Part shown: positions 44,886 to 52,857 of the stretch, one piece after another
Layout: the number at the start of each line of letters is the position of its first letter
Numbering within the stretch: position 1 is the first letter of the stretch
Assembly (NCBI RefSeq): GCF_000185905.1
Contig: NC_014923.1
Location: 5,541,501 to 5,605,500, forward strand
Origin: Mesorhizobium ciceri biovar biserrulae WSM1271
Lineage (GTDB): Bacteria; Pseudomonadota; Alphaproteobacteria; Rhizobiales; Rhizobiaceae
Direction: 5' to 3'
DNA: 64,000 nucleotides
Program-made: the position numbers and the translations under genes
The notes under the pieces: model-generated
What the model saw: the letters and a program-made list of their open reading frames with translations, nothing else
Told to the model about the DNA's origin: nothing
Database searches by the model: none

Positions 44886-45132
44886 CGTCAGCCGGGAATG
44901 CCGGCGGAGGAGCCGGAGGCGAGGAGATCGGCCGGCCAAAACCGACCGCGCGTGGCGGAAGACAAAATCCGGTGCGCGAAACGACAAGACGACGCCGGGC
45001 AACGGCGTGAATTTGGCACCCGAGCAGTCCGCTAGAGACCGCCGGAACCGACAGGGGAAGACATTTGCAACGTGGCTGGCCGCAAGGCCGGATGCTTCGC
45101 GCCTTTCCGTCGGTAGAAAGAAGGAAAGGGCC
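44886..45132. other. 247-nt leader before the Liv-type importer
   Basis: Purine-rich and GC-rich, no convincing ORF. It contains a small hairpin closed by a GCAA tetraloop (CTGGCC-GCAA-GGCCGG) about 40 nt before livG. I compared it by eye with guanidine-I, cobalamin and glycine riboswitch cores and found no match. It may hold an internal promoter or a processing site that lowers or separates transporter expression. Confidence 0.35.
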
Positions 45133-45885
45133 ATGAGTCATCTGAGCGCGGAGAACGTCTCGGTATCGTTTGCGGGGCTGAAGGCCCTGTCATCGGTAGA
45201 CCTCCAAATTACGCCCGGCCGCATCAGTGGCCTCATCGGCCCGAATGGCGCTGGCAAGACCACGCTCGTCAACGTGCTGACCGGCTTCCAGGCACCGACG
45301 GAAGGCACCATCAAGCTCGACGGGGAAGCACTCACGGGTCTCAAGCCGCATCAGGTCCGGCGGCGCGGCATCGCCCGCACCTTCCAGGGTGGGCGGCTCT
45401 TCCGCGACCTGCCTGTGCTGGACAATTTGGAAGTGACCGGCGTTGGCCTGGGAATGAGCCGGCGCGCTGCCATCGCCGAAGCGGAAGCGATGCTCGACTG
45501 GATAGGCATCGGTGCGCTGGGTACCCGCATCGCCGGAACGTTGCCATACACGGACGAGCGCCGCGTCGCCATTGGCCGCGCCCTGATGGGACGGCCCGCA
45601 TACATCCTGCTCGACGAGCCCGCGGCTGGCATGAGCGCACTGGAGGCGCGGGAGCTTTCCGCCCTGATAAGACACATCGCCAGCGATCTCGGCTGTGGTG
45701 TCCTGCTCATCGAGCACAATGTCGGGCTGGTGCTCGGCCTTTGCCAGCATATCGTCGTGCTCGATTCCGGAGCGATCATCGAGGAAGGACCGCCTGCCGC
45801 GATCCGCGACAGCGAGAAGGTGCGCCACGCCTATATGGGCACGGCCGCGAACACCGACCTGCCTGTGCTGGAGGCGATGGAATGA
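45133..45885 (+). CDS. livG: Branched-chain amino acid type ABC importer ATPase (LivG)
   Basis: 250 residues. Walker A GPNGAGKT, Q-loop ARTFQGGRLF, Walker B ILLDEPAAGMS and the switch histidine in LLIEHNVG are intact. The signature region is LPYTDERRVAIGRAL, where LivG proteins normally have LSYG-x-QR; the leucine is kept but the glycine is replaced. The ATG at 45133 follows AAGGAAAG. Its stop overlaps livF (ATGA). It partners LivF to energise the two permeases downstream. Confidence 0.92.
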   Translation: MSHLSAENVSVSFAGLKALSSVDLQITPGRISGLIGPNGAGKTTLVNVLTGFQAPTEGTIKLDGEALTGLKPHQVRRRGIARTFQGGRLFRDLPVLDNLEVTGVGLGMSRRAAIAEAEAMLDWIGIGALGTRIAGTLPYTDERRVAIGRALMGRPAYILLDEPAAGMSALEARELSALIRHIASDLGCGVLLIEHNVGLVLGLCQHIVVLDSGAIIEEGPPAAIRDSEKVRHAYMGTAANTDLPVLEAME

Positions 45886-46616
45886 GCCTGCTCGCCCTTT
45901 CCGACATCACCATCCGCTACAGCCGTCTCACGGCGGTCCGCAATGTCTCCTTCTCCATGGACGAGGGAGAAATCCTGTTCATCACCGGCCCGAACGGAGC
46001 CGGGAAGTCTTCGCTGCTGCGCGCGATCGCCGGTGTTACGCCGGTGGCGGGCGGCCGGATCGACCTTGCAGGTCATGAGATCACCGGCCAGGCGCCGGAG
46101 AACATCGCCCGGCTCGGATTCTCCATGGTGCCGGAGGGGCGCGATGTCTTCGGCTCGCTGACGACCGAAGAGAACCTTCTGGTCGGAACCGGCATGCATG
46201 CCCGCGAACGCGGCTGGCGCAGCCGAGCGGCCGACGAACTCGAAGCCGTCTACGCAACCTTCCCGATGCTGAAAGAGAGGCGGCACGGGCAGGCGGGATT
46301 GCTGTCCGGCGGGCAGCAGCAAATGCTGGTCATCGGCCGCGCGCTGATGACCAATCCGCGGCTTGTAGCCATCGACGAGCCTTCACTGGGCCTCGCCCCC
46401 AACATCAACGACCAGGTCTACGAGCGGCTGATCGCGCTGCGTGCGCAGCGCCAGCTCACGCTCCTGATCGTTGAGCAGAGCTCGGCCCGGGCGATGATGG
46501 TGGGCGGGCGGATGATCCTGATGCGTGGCGGACAGATCGTGCTCGATGGCGACGCGCGGACGCTCGGCAATGGCGAGGCGATCCAGGCTGCCTATTTCGG
46601 CTACGAGGACAATTGA
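45882..46616 (+). CDS. livF: Branched-chain amino acid type ABC importer ATPase (LivF)
   Basis: 244 residues. Walker A GPNGAGKS, the LivF-type SMVPEGRDVF segment, full signature LLSGGQQQML, Walker B LVAIDEPSLGLAP and LLIVEQ. It begins inside the livG stop (ATGA) and is followed one base later by livH. In this family the ligand need not be a branched-chain amino acid; amides, urea and aromatic acids are known. Confidence 0.93.
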   Translation: MSLLALSDITIRYSRLTAVRNVSFSMDEGEILFITGPNGAGKSSLLRAIAGVTPVAGGRIDLAGHEITGQAPENIARLGFSMVPEGRDVFGSLTTEENLLVGTGMHARERGWRSRAADELEAVYATFPMLKERRHGQAGLLSGGQQQMLVIGRALMTNPRLVAIDEPSLGLAPNINDQVYERLIALRAQRQLTLLIVEQSSARAMMVGGRMILMRGGQIVLDGDARTLGNGEAIQAAYFGYEDN

Positions 46617-46617
46617 G

Positions 46618-47523
46618 ATGCTTCAGATCCTGTTCGACGCACTCTCGCTTGGTTCGCTCTATGCGCTCGGGGCGCTCGGCATTGCCCTCATCTTCGGCGT
46701 CATGCGGCTCGTGAACTTCGCGCATGGCGACGTCATCGCCTTCTGCGTCTTCGCCCTGTTATGGCCGTCTACGGACGCAATGGCCATCGTCTTCGCCGGC
46801 CAATTGCCGTGGTACCTGCTGTTGCCATTCGTGCTCCTCTGCGGGGCCGGGCTGTCGGTGCTGTGCGAAATCGTCGTCTTCAGGCGGTTCCGTCAGGCAA
46901 ATCCGGCAACCATGATGATCGCCTCCTTCGCGCTCGGTTTCGTCATTCGCTACTTCCTGCTCATGCTTTTCTCCAGTCGGCCGAAATCGATCTCGCTGCT
47001 GCCCGAACTGTCCCAGCCGGTGGAGATCCTTGGTGCCAGGCTTCCCCTCCTCCAGCTCATAACGATCGTGGCCACGATGGTCATCCTGATCGGCCTGACA
47101 CTGTTCCTGCGTCAAACCCGCTTCGGCCTGGAGATGCGGGCGGCGGCCGAGAACTTCTCGATGGCCCGAATGCTGGGTGTGCGTGCGAACCGGGTTATCA
47201 TGGGCGCGTTCGCCCTCTCCGGCGCGTTGGCCGCCGCCATTGCACTGATCTTTGGCGCCCAGACAGGCACGCTGGACATCCAGATGGGCGCCTCGATCAT
47301 GTTGATGGCCTTCATCGCCACCGTCATTGGCGGCCTCGGCAGCCTCGGGGGAGCCGTGCTCGCCGGCTTCCTGCTGGGTGCCGCCTCGGTGATCATGCAA
47401 GTCATGCTGCCCATCGACGCCCGGCCATTCCGCGATGCCTTTGTCTATGGAGCGGTCATCCTCGTCCTCCTCTTCCGCCCACAGGGTCTTATTGCCGCGC
47501 GCGGCACCAAGGAAAGGATCTGA
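46618..47523 (+). CDS. livH: Branched-chain amino acid type ABC importer permease (LivH)
   Basis: 301 residues, about eight membrane segments. LSLGSLYALGALGIALIFGV then RLVNFAHGD is the LivH signature, and the cytoplasmic coupling loop is near TRFGLEMRAAAEN. The ATG at 46618 comes one base after the livF stop. The longer frame upstream lies within livF and is not used. Confidence 0.93.
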   Translation: MLQILFDALSLGSLYALGALGIALIFGVMRLVNFAHGDVIAFCVFALLWPSTDAMAIVFAGQLPWYLLLPFVLLCGAGLSVLCEIVVFRRFRQANPATMMIASFALGFVIRYFLLMLFSSRPKSISLLPELSQPVEILGARLPLLQLITIVATMVILIGLTLFLRQTRFGLEMRAAAENFSMARMLGVRANRVIMGAFALSGALAAAIALIFGAQTGTLDIQMGASIMLMAFIATVIGGLGSLGGAVLAGFLLGAASVIMQVMLPIDARPFRDAFVYGAVILVLLFRPQGLIAARGTKERI

Positions 47524-47527
47524 TTTC

Positions 47528-48619
47528 ATGGGTGTCGCCGCCTCCCTCACCAACTCTACCGCTGCCGGTGCCCCGGCTGCCGAGCGAAAGCCCGCCCGCT
47601 TCGCGCTTGCCCGCCGCACAATCCTGACACCGGTCCTGCTTTCTCTGCTGCTGCTGGCCATCGCGCTGATCACGGTGATGACCGGATCGCGGCCCTTCAA
47701 CCAGACGGTGATCGACGTATTCGTCCGTGTCATCCTCGTCGTGGGCCTATACATCTTTATCGGGAATTCGGGCGTTCTCAGCTTCGGGCATATCGGCTTC
47801 ACCTGCCTTGGCGCCTACGCGGCCGCGTGGCTCACCATCAATCCGATGATGAAACGCGGTTCGCTGCCGGGACTGCCCGAATGGCTGCTGGCGACCCGAT
47901 TGCCGTACTGGCAATCGGCTACGCTGGCAGCATTGTTCGCCGCCCTCGCCGCTCTCATCTTCGGGCGGGTGCTGATGCGATTATCGGGCATCGCGGCTTC
48001 GATCGCGACCTTCGCGATGCTCGCCATGATCAACACAATTTATTCCAACTGGGAGAGCGTGACCGGAGCGACCTCATCGGTCGTCGGCATTCCGATCGTA
48101 CGCGTGATCTGGCCGTATCTCATCGGCGCCGTGGTCGCGATCTTCATCGCCTGGGCGCACGCGATCTCCCGGTCCGGCCTGGCCCTTCGTGCTGCCCGCG
48201 ACGAGCCCACCGCCGCCGCGGCTTCCGGTATCGACATTCCCAGGGAAAGATTGGTGGCATTCGTCATATCAGGCGCGGTGATGGGGCTGGGCGGTGCGCT
48301 CATGGCTCATTCCATCGGCGTGGTCACACCCGACACATTCTATCTCGGTCTCACCTTCATCACCCTTTCCATGCTCGTTGTCGGCGGCATGGGCAGCCTG
48401 TCGGGGGGTGTGGTGGGTGTCGTCCTGCTGTCCGCCCTCATCCAGGCGCTGCGCTGGCTGGAGGCAGGCGTATCGCTCGGCGAGTCCACTTTCGCCCTCC
48501 CGAAAGGGGTTCAGGAAATAGCCCTCGGCGTCATCATGATCGTGATCCTCGCGCTTCGCCCATCCGGACTCATGGGCAACCGCGAGATCACCTTACCCCG
48601 CAGCAGTCGCAACAAGTGA
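47528..48619 (+). CDS. livM: Branched-chain amino acid type ABC importer permease (LivM)
   Basis: 363 residues. After a polar N-terminus of about 35 residues come eight to ten membrane segments, with GNSGVLSFGHIGFTCLGAY as the LivM signature and SRSGLALRAARDE as the coupling loop. The ATG at 47528 follows GGAAAGGATC and lies 4 nt after livH. It pairs with LivH as the second half of the channel. Confidence 0.93.
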   Translation: MGVAASLTNSTAAGAPAAERKPARFALARRTILTPVLLSLLLLAIALITVMTGSRPFNQTVIDVFVRVILVVGLYIFIGNSGVLSFGHIGFTCLGAYAAAWLTINPMMKRGSLPGLPEWLLATRLPYWQSATLAALFAALAALIFGRVLMRLSGIAASIATFAMLAMINTIYSNWESVTGATSSVVGIPIVRVIWPYLIGAVVAIFIAWAHAISRSGLALRAARDEPTAAAASGIDIPRERLVAFVISGAVMGLGGALMAHSIGVVTPDTFYLGLTFITLSMLVVGGMGSLSGGVVGVVLLSALIQALRWLEAGVSLGESTFALPKGVQEIALGVIMIVILALRPSGLMGNREITLPRSSRNK

Positions 48620-48661
48620 CCGGCGGCACAAGCCCGACCGGAAAACAAAAAGGAGACGTGC

Positions 48662-49855
48662 ATGACATACAAAATGAGAATTGTCGCAACCGCTCTGGCC
48701 TCGATGTCCATCGCATACCCGGCCCTGGCCGATGACAAGACCATCGTCATCGGCTTCGCCACTGCGGAGTCGGGCTTCATGGAAGCCTATGACAAGCCTG
48801 CGCAGGAGGCGGCCTTGATCCGCATCGACGAGATCAATGCGGCTGGCGGTCTGCTTGGAAAGCAGATCAAGGTCGTCAAGGCCGACACCAAGTCCGACCG
48901 GGCCGAAGGCGCCAAGGCGGGCCTCTCCGTGCTCGACCAGGGCGCGGATCTCGTGGTCGTCTCGTGCGACTACGACTTCGGATCGCCGGCTGCGCTCGCG
49001 GCCGAGGACGCGGGCCGTATCTCCTTCTTCCTGTGCGCGGAATCGGTCAAGGCCGGTATCCAGGGTGTCGGCCCGCACAGCTTCTCCGCGTCGGTGCTGG
49101 CGCCCGTGCAGGGCGCGACCATGGCCGAGTGGGCATTCAAGGAAAAAGGCGCAAAGGACTTCTACCGTCTGCTCGATACCTGGACGGCCTACAACAAGGG
49201 CATCTGCGACGGCTTCGACTGGATGATGCCGAAGCTCGAAGCCCAAGGCGCGAAGCTTGTCGGTGAAGACACCTTCAAGAACGAGGACGCCTCCATCGCC
49301 GCGCAGATCACTCGCATCAAGTCTCTGCCGAAGGAGCCGGATGCGATCATGCTTTGCACAATGATGCCGGGCGCTGTCTCGGCCATCAAGCAGCTTCGTG
49401 CCGCGGGCATCAACTCCATGATCCTGAATGGCTCGGGCGTCGACGGTAGCTATTGGCTATCCGCTGTGCCCGATCTGACGAACTTCTACGTCCCCGTTCA
49501 GGGATCGATCTATGGCGACGATCCCAATCCGGAAGTGCTGAAGTTCAATGCCACCTACAAGGCGAAGACAGGCGCCGATCCCTCGAGCCAGTATGTCTTT
49601 CCGGGTTACGTCATGGTCGACGTCTGGGCCAAGGCGGTGGAGCGTGCAGGCACGACCGATGCCGACGCCGTCGTCGCGGAACTGGAGAAGATGAAGAACG
49701 AGCCGACGCTGTTCGGGCCTCGTACCTTCACGCCGGAACTGCATCACCAGAACCAGACGCGGTACCTGATCGTCGAGACCAAGGCCGGCAAGCCGGGTGT
49801 TGTAGGCAACTGGACGATTTCCGAGCCGGTACCGATGGAAGCCTTGCTCAAGTAA
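48662..49855 (+). CDS. Periplasmic amino-acid/amide-binding protein of the Liv-type importer
   Basis: 397 residues. The signal peptide ends near AYPALA. The mature part has the LivJ/LivK fold (KTIVIGFATAESGFM, DEINAAGGLLGKQIKVV, then VSCDYDFGSPAALAAEDAG). An AAGGAG site precedes the ATG. Being last in an operon that begins with lactam-opening enzymes, it probably binds the pathway substrate, a heterocycle or amide, and not leucine. A strong terminator follows at once. Confidence 0.92.
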   Translation: MTYKMRIVATALASMSIAYPALADDKTIVIGFATAESGFMEAYDKPAQEAALIRIDEINAAGGLLGKQIKVVKADTKSDRAEGAKAGLSVLDQGADLVVVSCDYDFGSPAALAAEDAGRISFFLCAESVKAGIQGVGPHSFSASVLAPVQGATMAEWAFKEKGAKDFYRLLDTWTAYNKGICDGFDWMMPKLEAQGAKLVGEDTFKNEDASIAAQITRIKSLPKEPDAIMLCTMMPGAVSAIKQLRAAGINSMILNGSGVDGSYWLSAVPDLTNFYVPVQGSIYGDDPNPEVLKFNATYKAKTGADPSSQYVFPGYVMVDVWAKAVERAGTTDADAVVAELEKMKNEPTLFGPRTFTPELHHQNQTRYLIVETKAGKPGVVGNWTISEPVPMEALLK

Positions 49856-49861
49856 GAAGAT

Positions 49862-49881
49862 GGGCCGGGTAAGCCCGGCCC
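49862..49881 (+). terminator. Intrinsic terminator of the pxp-liv operon
   Basis: GGGCCGGG (49862-49869), loop TAAG, CCCGGCCC (49874-49881), followed by TTTCATCTTTT. The stem can extend with flanking AAGATG/CATCTT around a short bulge. It begins 6 nt after the stop codon of the binding-protein gene. Confidence 0.85.
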
Positions 49882-49910
49882 TTTCATCTTTTGAGGATCT
49901 TGCCTTTGGA

Positions 49911-49946
49911 CAAAAAACGAGGGCGGCCCGCTTGGACCGCCCTCGT
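49911..49946 (-). terminator. Intrinsic terminator of the molybdenum hydroxylase operon
   Basis: On the minus strand the arm ACGAGGGCGG (49946-49937) pairs with CCGCCCTCGT (49926-49917) around ten bases and is followed by a run of six T (49916-49911 read on the minus strand). It stands 23 nt after the stop of the cupin-SnoaL gene and 30 nt from the opposing terminator. Confidence 0.87.
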
Positions 49947-49969
49947 CGCCCGATGAATTCAGATTTTCG

Positions 49970-50638
49970 CTACCCTCGCGCTTTGCGGTAGGAATCCTTG
50001 AGCGCTATGAGCTCCCCCGAGAAAGCGAAGATATCGCAGCCGTCGACTTCGATTTGCTGCCCCGCTGCCGTGGTGCCGACGAAGCGCCATGATGAAAGCC
50101 CGGTGTCGCCCGTCACGACGTGCCGTCCCCTGGTCCACGCGGCCTTCGGGAAAGCATCGAACAGCGCTGCATAGGCGGCGCGCACGGCGTCACGCCCCAT
50201 ATGCTTGCGCCCTTCGGCATCGGGTCCAGCCGAGCCGTGGAAAGCGCAATTCTCAGCCATGCAGTCCATCAGCGCGCCCACGTCGCGGGCGTTCCAGGCT
50301 GCGAGGAACCGGTCGAGCACGGCGAGCCGCCTGGCTGCGAGGTCGCCGGCCTCAACGACCTCGACCTCCAGGAAGGCCAGCGGCGCATCGCCGGCATTGA
50401 TGACGTTATGGGCCACACCCGTCCGCCGCGAATAGGGCACCCCTTGGGTGAGAGCGGCTTGCGCCTGCGCGCCGTCCGGACCTTCGAGACCGAGCTTGCC
50501 GTCCGTAAGCGGCACGATGACGTAGTCATGTCCGTGGATGTGCCAGCCGGTCTCGGCCCCGGTGGCAAAGCGCCATTCGGTGACCCGAAAGCGTTCGTCG
50601 TCGATATGGACGACCGGTTCGGCTTTCATGCGGGTCAT
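49970..50638 (-). CDS. Cupin domain fused to a SnoaL-like (NTF2-fold) domain
   Basis: 222 residues. The first half is a small cupin with GWHIHGHDYVIVPL, where the two histidines are metal-ligand candidates, and the second half (about 105-222) is a SnoaL/NTF2-like domain (FLAAWNARDVGALMDCMAENCAFHG). Either part may be an isomerase, hydrolase or binding module. Its ATG overlaps the aminotransferase stop (ATGA), and it is the last gene before a terminator, so it belongs to the catabolic operon. No definite activity can be given. Confidence 0.82.
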   Translation of the reverse strand: MTRMKAEPVVHIDDERFRVTEWRFATGAETGWHIHGHDYVIVPLTDGKLGLEGPDGAQAQAALTQGVPYSRRTGVAHNVINAGDAPLAFLEVEVVEAGDLAARRLAVLDRFLAAWNARDVGALMDCMAENCAFHGSAGPDAEGRKHMGRDAVRAAYAALFDAFPKAAWTRGRHVVTGDTGLSSWRFVGTTAAGQQIEVDGCDIFAFSGELIALKDSYRKARG

Positions 50639-52017
50639 TCGAGTCCCTCCTTGGCAACCGCACCGGTCAGGCGCTCAAGCGTCCGGCCCATGCGCGTCAT
50701 GATTTCTTTCACATCGTCTTCTGTCGAGATCATCGGCGGGCAGAGCGCGAGCTGATCGCCGATGGCGCGGAAGATGAGGCCTTCCTCGTGGCCGATCCCT
50801 GCTGCGATACCCCCTGCGCGCCCAACCTTGGCGAAGGGGCGTTTCGTCGCCTTGTCTGCCACCAGCTCAACGGCGCCGATAAGACCGGTGCCCCGCGCTT
50901 CGCCGACAAGCGGGTGATCGGCAAATGAGCGGATGCCGGCCTGGAACGACGTCTCGAGGCGGGCCGCGTTTCCGATCAGGTCCCGCTCCTCGAAGATGGC
51001 CAGGTTTTCGAGACCCACTGCCGTCGCGACCGGATGACCTGACGCCGTGAAGCCGTGGCCGAAATTGCCAATCGTGGCGGTGTTGTCGGCGATCGCCTGA
51101 TAGATCGCATCGGAGAAAATGACGGCGGCAAGCGGCATATAAGACGACGTGATTTGCTTGGAGACCGTCATGATATCAGGCGTGAAGCCGTATTTCTGAG
51201 CGCCGAAGGGCGTACCAAGCCGCCCGAAACCACAGATCACCTCGTCCGCTACTAGAATGATATCATGAGCCCGGCAGATTTTCTCCACGCCTTCCCAGTA
51301 CCCGACCGGCGGTGGCAGAACGCCGCCGGCTGCCATGAGCGGCTCTCCTATGAAGGCTGCGATGGTGTCGGCCCCTTCTTCCGCGATCACCGCTTCCAGC
51401 TCGGCGAGCAGGCGCGCCGTGAAGGCGGCTTCGTCTTCGCCTGCCATGCCGAAGCGATAGAAGTGCGGGCAGGTCAGGTGGCGAACGGGAATGGCCGGCA
51501 GATCGAAGTCGCGATGGTTGACCGGCAAGCCTGTCAGGCTGCCGGAGGCGACGGTGATGCCGTGATAGCCCTTGGTCCGTGCCAGGAATTTCTTCTTTTT
51601 TGGCCGGCCCAGCGCGTTGTTCATGAACCACATCATCTTGACGATGGTGTCGTTGGCTTCCGAGCCCGACGACGTGAAGAAGACACGCGTCAGGTTTTCC
51701 GGCGTCATCTCCACGAGTTTCTCCGCGAGCCGGATGGATGGCTCATGCGCCTTGGAGGAGAAGGTGTGGTAGTAGGGCAGCTTCAGCATTTGCTGATAGG
51801 CAGCGTCGGCCAACCGCTTTTCCGAAAAGCCGACGCCCACCGACCAGAGCCCGGCCAGCCCTTCGATGTATTCCTTGCCGCGTTCGTCATACACACGGAT
51901 GCCGTCGCCGCGGCTGATGATCAGCGGCCCGGTTTCTTCGTGCTGACGCAGGTTGGTGTAGGGGTGCATGGTGGTGGCGATGTCGGCGGCGGCGAGAGAG
52001 TTGGAAAGCGCATCCAT
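50635..52017 (-). CDS. Class III PLP aminotransferase (omega-amino acid type)
   Basis: 460 residues. SSGSEAND (116-123), YHGITVASGSLTG (151-163), Asp258 in LVADEVICGFGR and the Schiff-base Lys287 in TVSKQIT identify a class III transaminase, which commonly moves an amino group from a terminal amine, such as beta-alanine, GABA or putrescine, to pyruvate or a keto acid. Lactam opening yields just such omega-amino acids, so it is the logical next step after the hydrolases in this locus. GAGGAC lies before the ATG. Confidence 0.92.
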   Translation of the reverse strand: MDALSNSLAAADIATTMHPYTNLRQHEETGPLIISRGDGIRVYDERGKEYIEGLAGLWSVGVGFSEKRLADAAYQQMLKLPYYHTFSSKAHEPSIRLAEKLVEMTPENLTRVFFTSSGSEANDTIVKMMWFMNNALGRPKKKKFLARTKGYHGITVASGSLTGLPVNHRDFDLPAIPVRHLTCPHFYRFGMAGEDEAAFTARLLAELEAVIAEEGADTIAAFIGEPLMAAGGVLPPPVGYWEGVEKICRAHDIILVADEVICGFGRLGTPFGAQKYGFTPDIMTVSKQITSSYMPLAAVIFSDAIYQAIADNTATIGNFGHGFTASGHPVATAVGLENLAIFEERDLIGNAARLETSFQAGIRSFADHPLVGEARGTGLIGAVELVADKATKRPFAKVGRAGGIAAGIGHEEGLIFRAIGDQLALCPPMISTEDDVKEIMTRMGRTLERLTGAVAKEGLE

Positions 52018-52113
52018 GGAAGTCCTCAGCGGCTTGGAGAAATGGTTCGGGCAGTGAGTTCGAGATAGTCCTCGAGTCCCTTGCGTGGAGCTTTCACGAT
52101 TCGGGAGAATGAA

Positions 52114-52845
52114 TCATGGCAGGCCGTTGGAATGAGTGTCGATGATCCGCCGCATCAGCGCGGCGACGTCGCGCGCATTCGGCGGATCGGAGTGGATGCA
52201 GACGGTGTCGAAGTCGACCGGGCGGATCGTGCCGTCTGTCGTGACGAGTTCGCGTCGGGTAAGCGCTCCCACCATGCGGTGCTCGGCAAGCGTCAGGTCG
52301 ATGGCCGACTGGACGCGCGGGATGATCAGGCTGCCGCCGGGAGCGTAGGCAAGATCGGGAAAGAACTCGCCCACGAAGGCAACGCCGAGTTCGGCTGCCG
52401 CCGTCTCGTGACAGGTTCCCGCCATGCCGAAGAGAGGGACGCCGAACGGCTTGACCGCCGCGGCAATTGCCAGGGCAGTGTCGACGTCGTGCGCGGCCAT
52501 GCCGTAAATGATGCCATGCGGCTTGACATGGCTGAGTTGCCCGCCCTCGGCGGCCAGCATCCCTGTCAGAGCACCGATTTGGTAGAGGAAGGCAGCTGTC
52601 AGTTCCTCCGGCTGAAGTCTCATTTCGCGCCGGCCGAACCCCTCACGATCGGGAAGGGAGGGATGCGCGCCGACCCGCTTGCCATGCGAAAGGGCGAGCC
52701 GCACGGTCTTCAGCATCGTCCATGGATCGGAGGCGTGGAAGCCGCAGGCGATGTTGGCGCAATCGATATGAGGCATGATGCCGGCATCGTCACCGAAGCG
52801 CCAGTTGCCGTAGCTTTCGCCCATGTCGCAGTTCAGGGTGACCAT
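52114..52845 (-). CDS. pxpA: Second LamB/YcsF family protein (PxpA-like)
   Basis: 243 residues with the same motifs as the copy at 40653: LNCDMGES, NIACGFHASDP, GAHPSLPD, GFGRRE, HVKPHG, CIHSDPPNA. The two proteins differ strongly outside the motifs, so this is not a recent duplicate. It has no PxpB/PxpC genes next to it; instead it follows the molybdenum hydroxylase large subunit by 12 nt and precedes the aminotransferase by 96 nt. It may share PxpBC from the opposite operon or act with HyuAB. GAGG lies before the ATG. Confidence 0.9.
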   Translation of the reverse strand: MVTLNCDMGESYGNWRFGDDAGIMPHIDCANIACGFHASDPWTMLKTVRLALSHGKRVGAHPSLPDREGFGRREMRLQPEELTAAFLYQIGALTGMLAAEGGQLSHVKPHGIIYGMAAHDVDTALAIAAAVKPFGVPLFGMAGTCHETAAAELGVAFVGEFFPDLAYAPGGSLIIPRVQSAIDLTLAEHRMVGALTRRELVTTDGTIRPVDFDTVCIHSDPPNARDVAALMRRIIDTHSNGLP

Positions 52846-52857
52846 GGTTTACTTGCC

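Noticed and set aside
44886..45132. Possible guanidine-I, cobalamin or glycine riboswitch before livG
   Set aside because: A few bases such as GTCCGCTAGAGAC look suggestive, but the conserved cores of these classes are not present.
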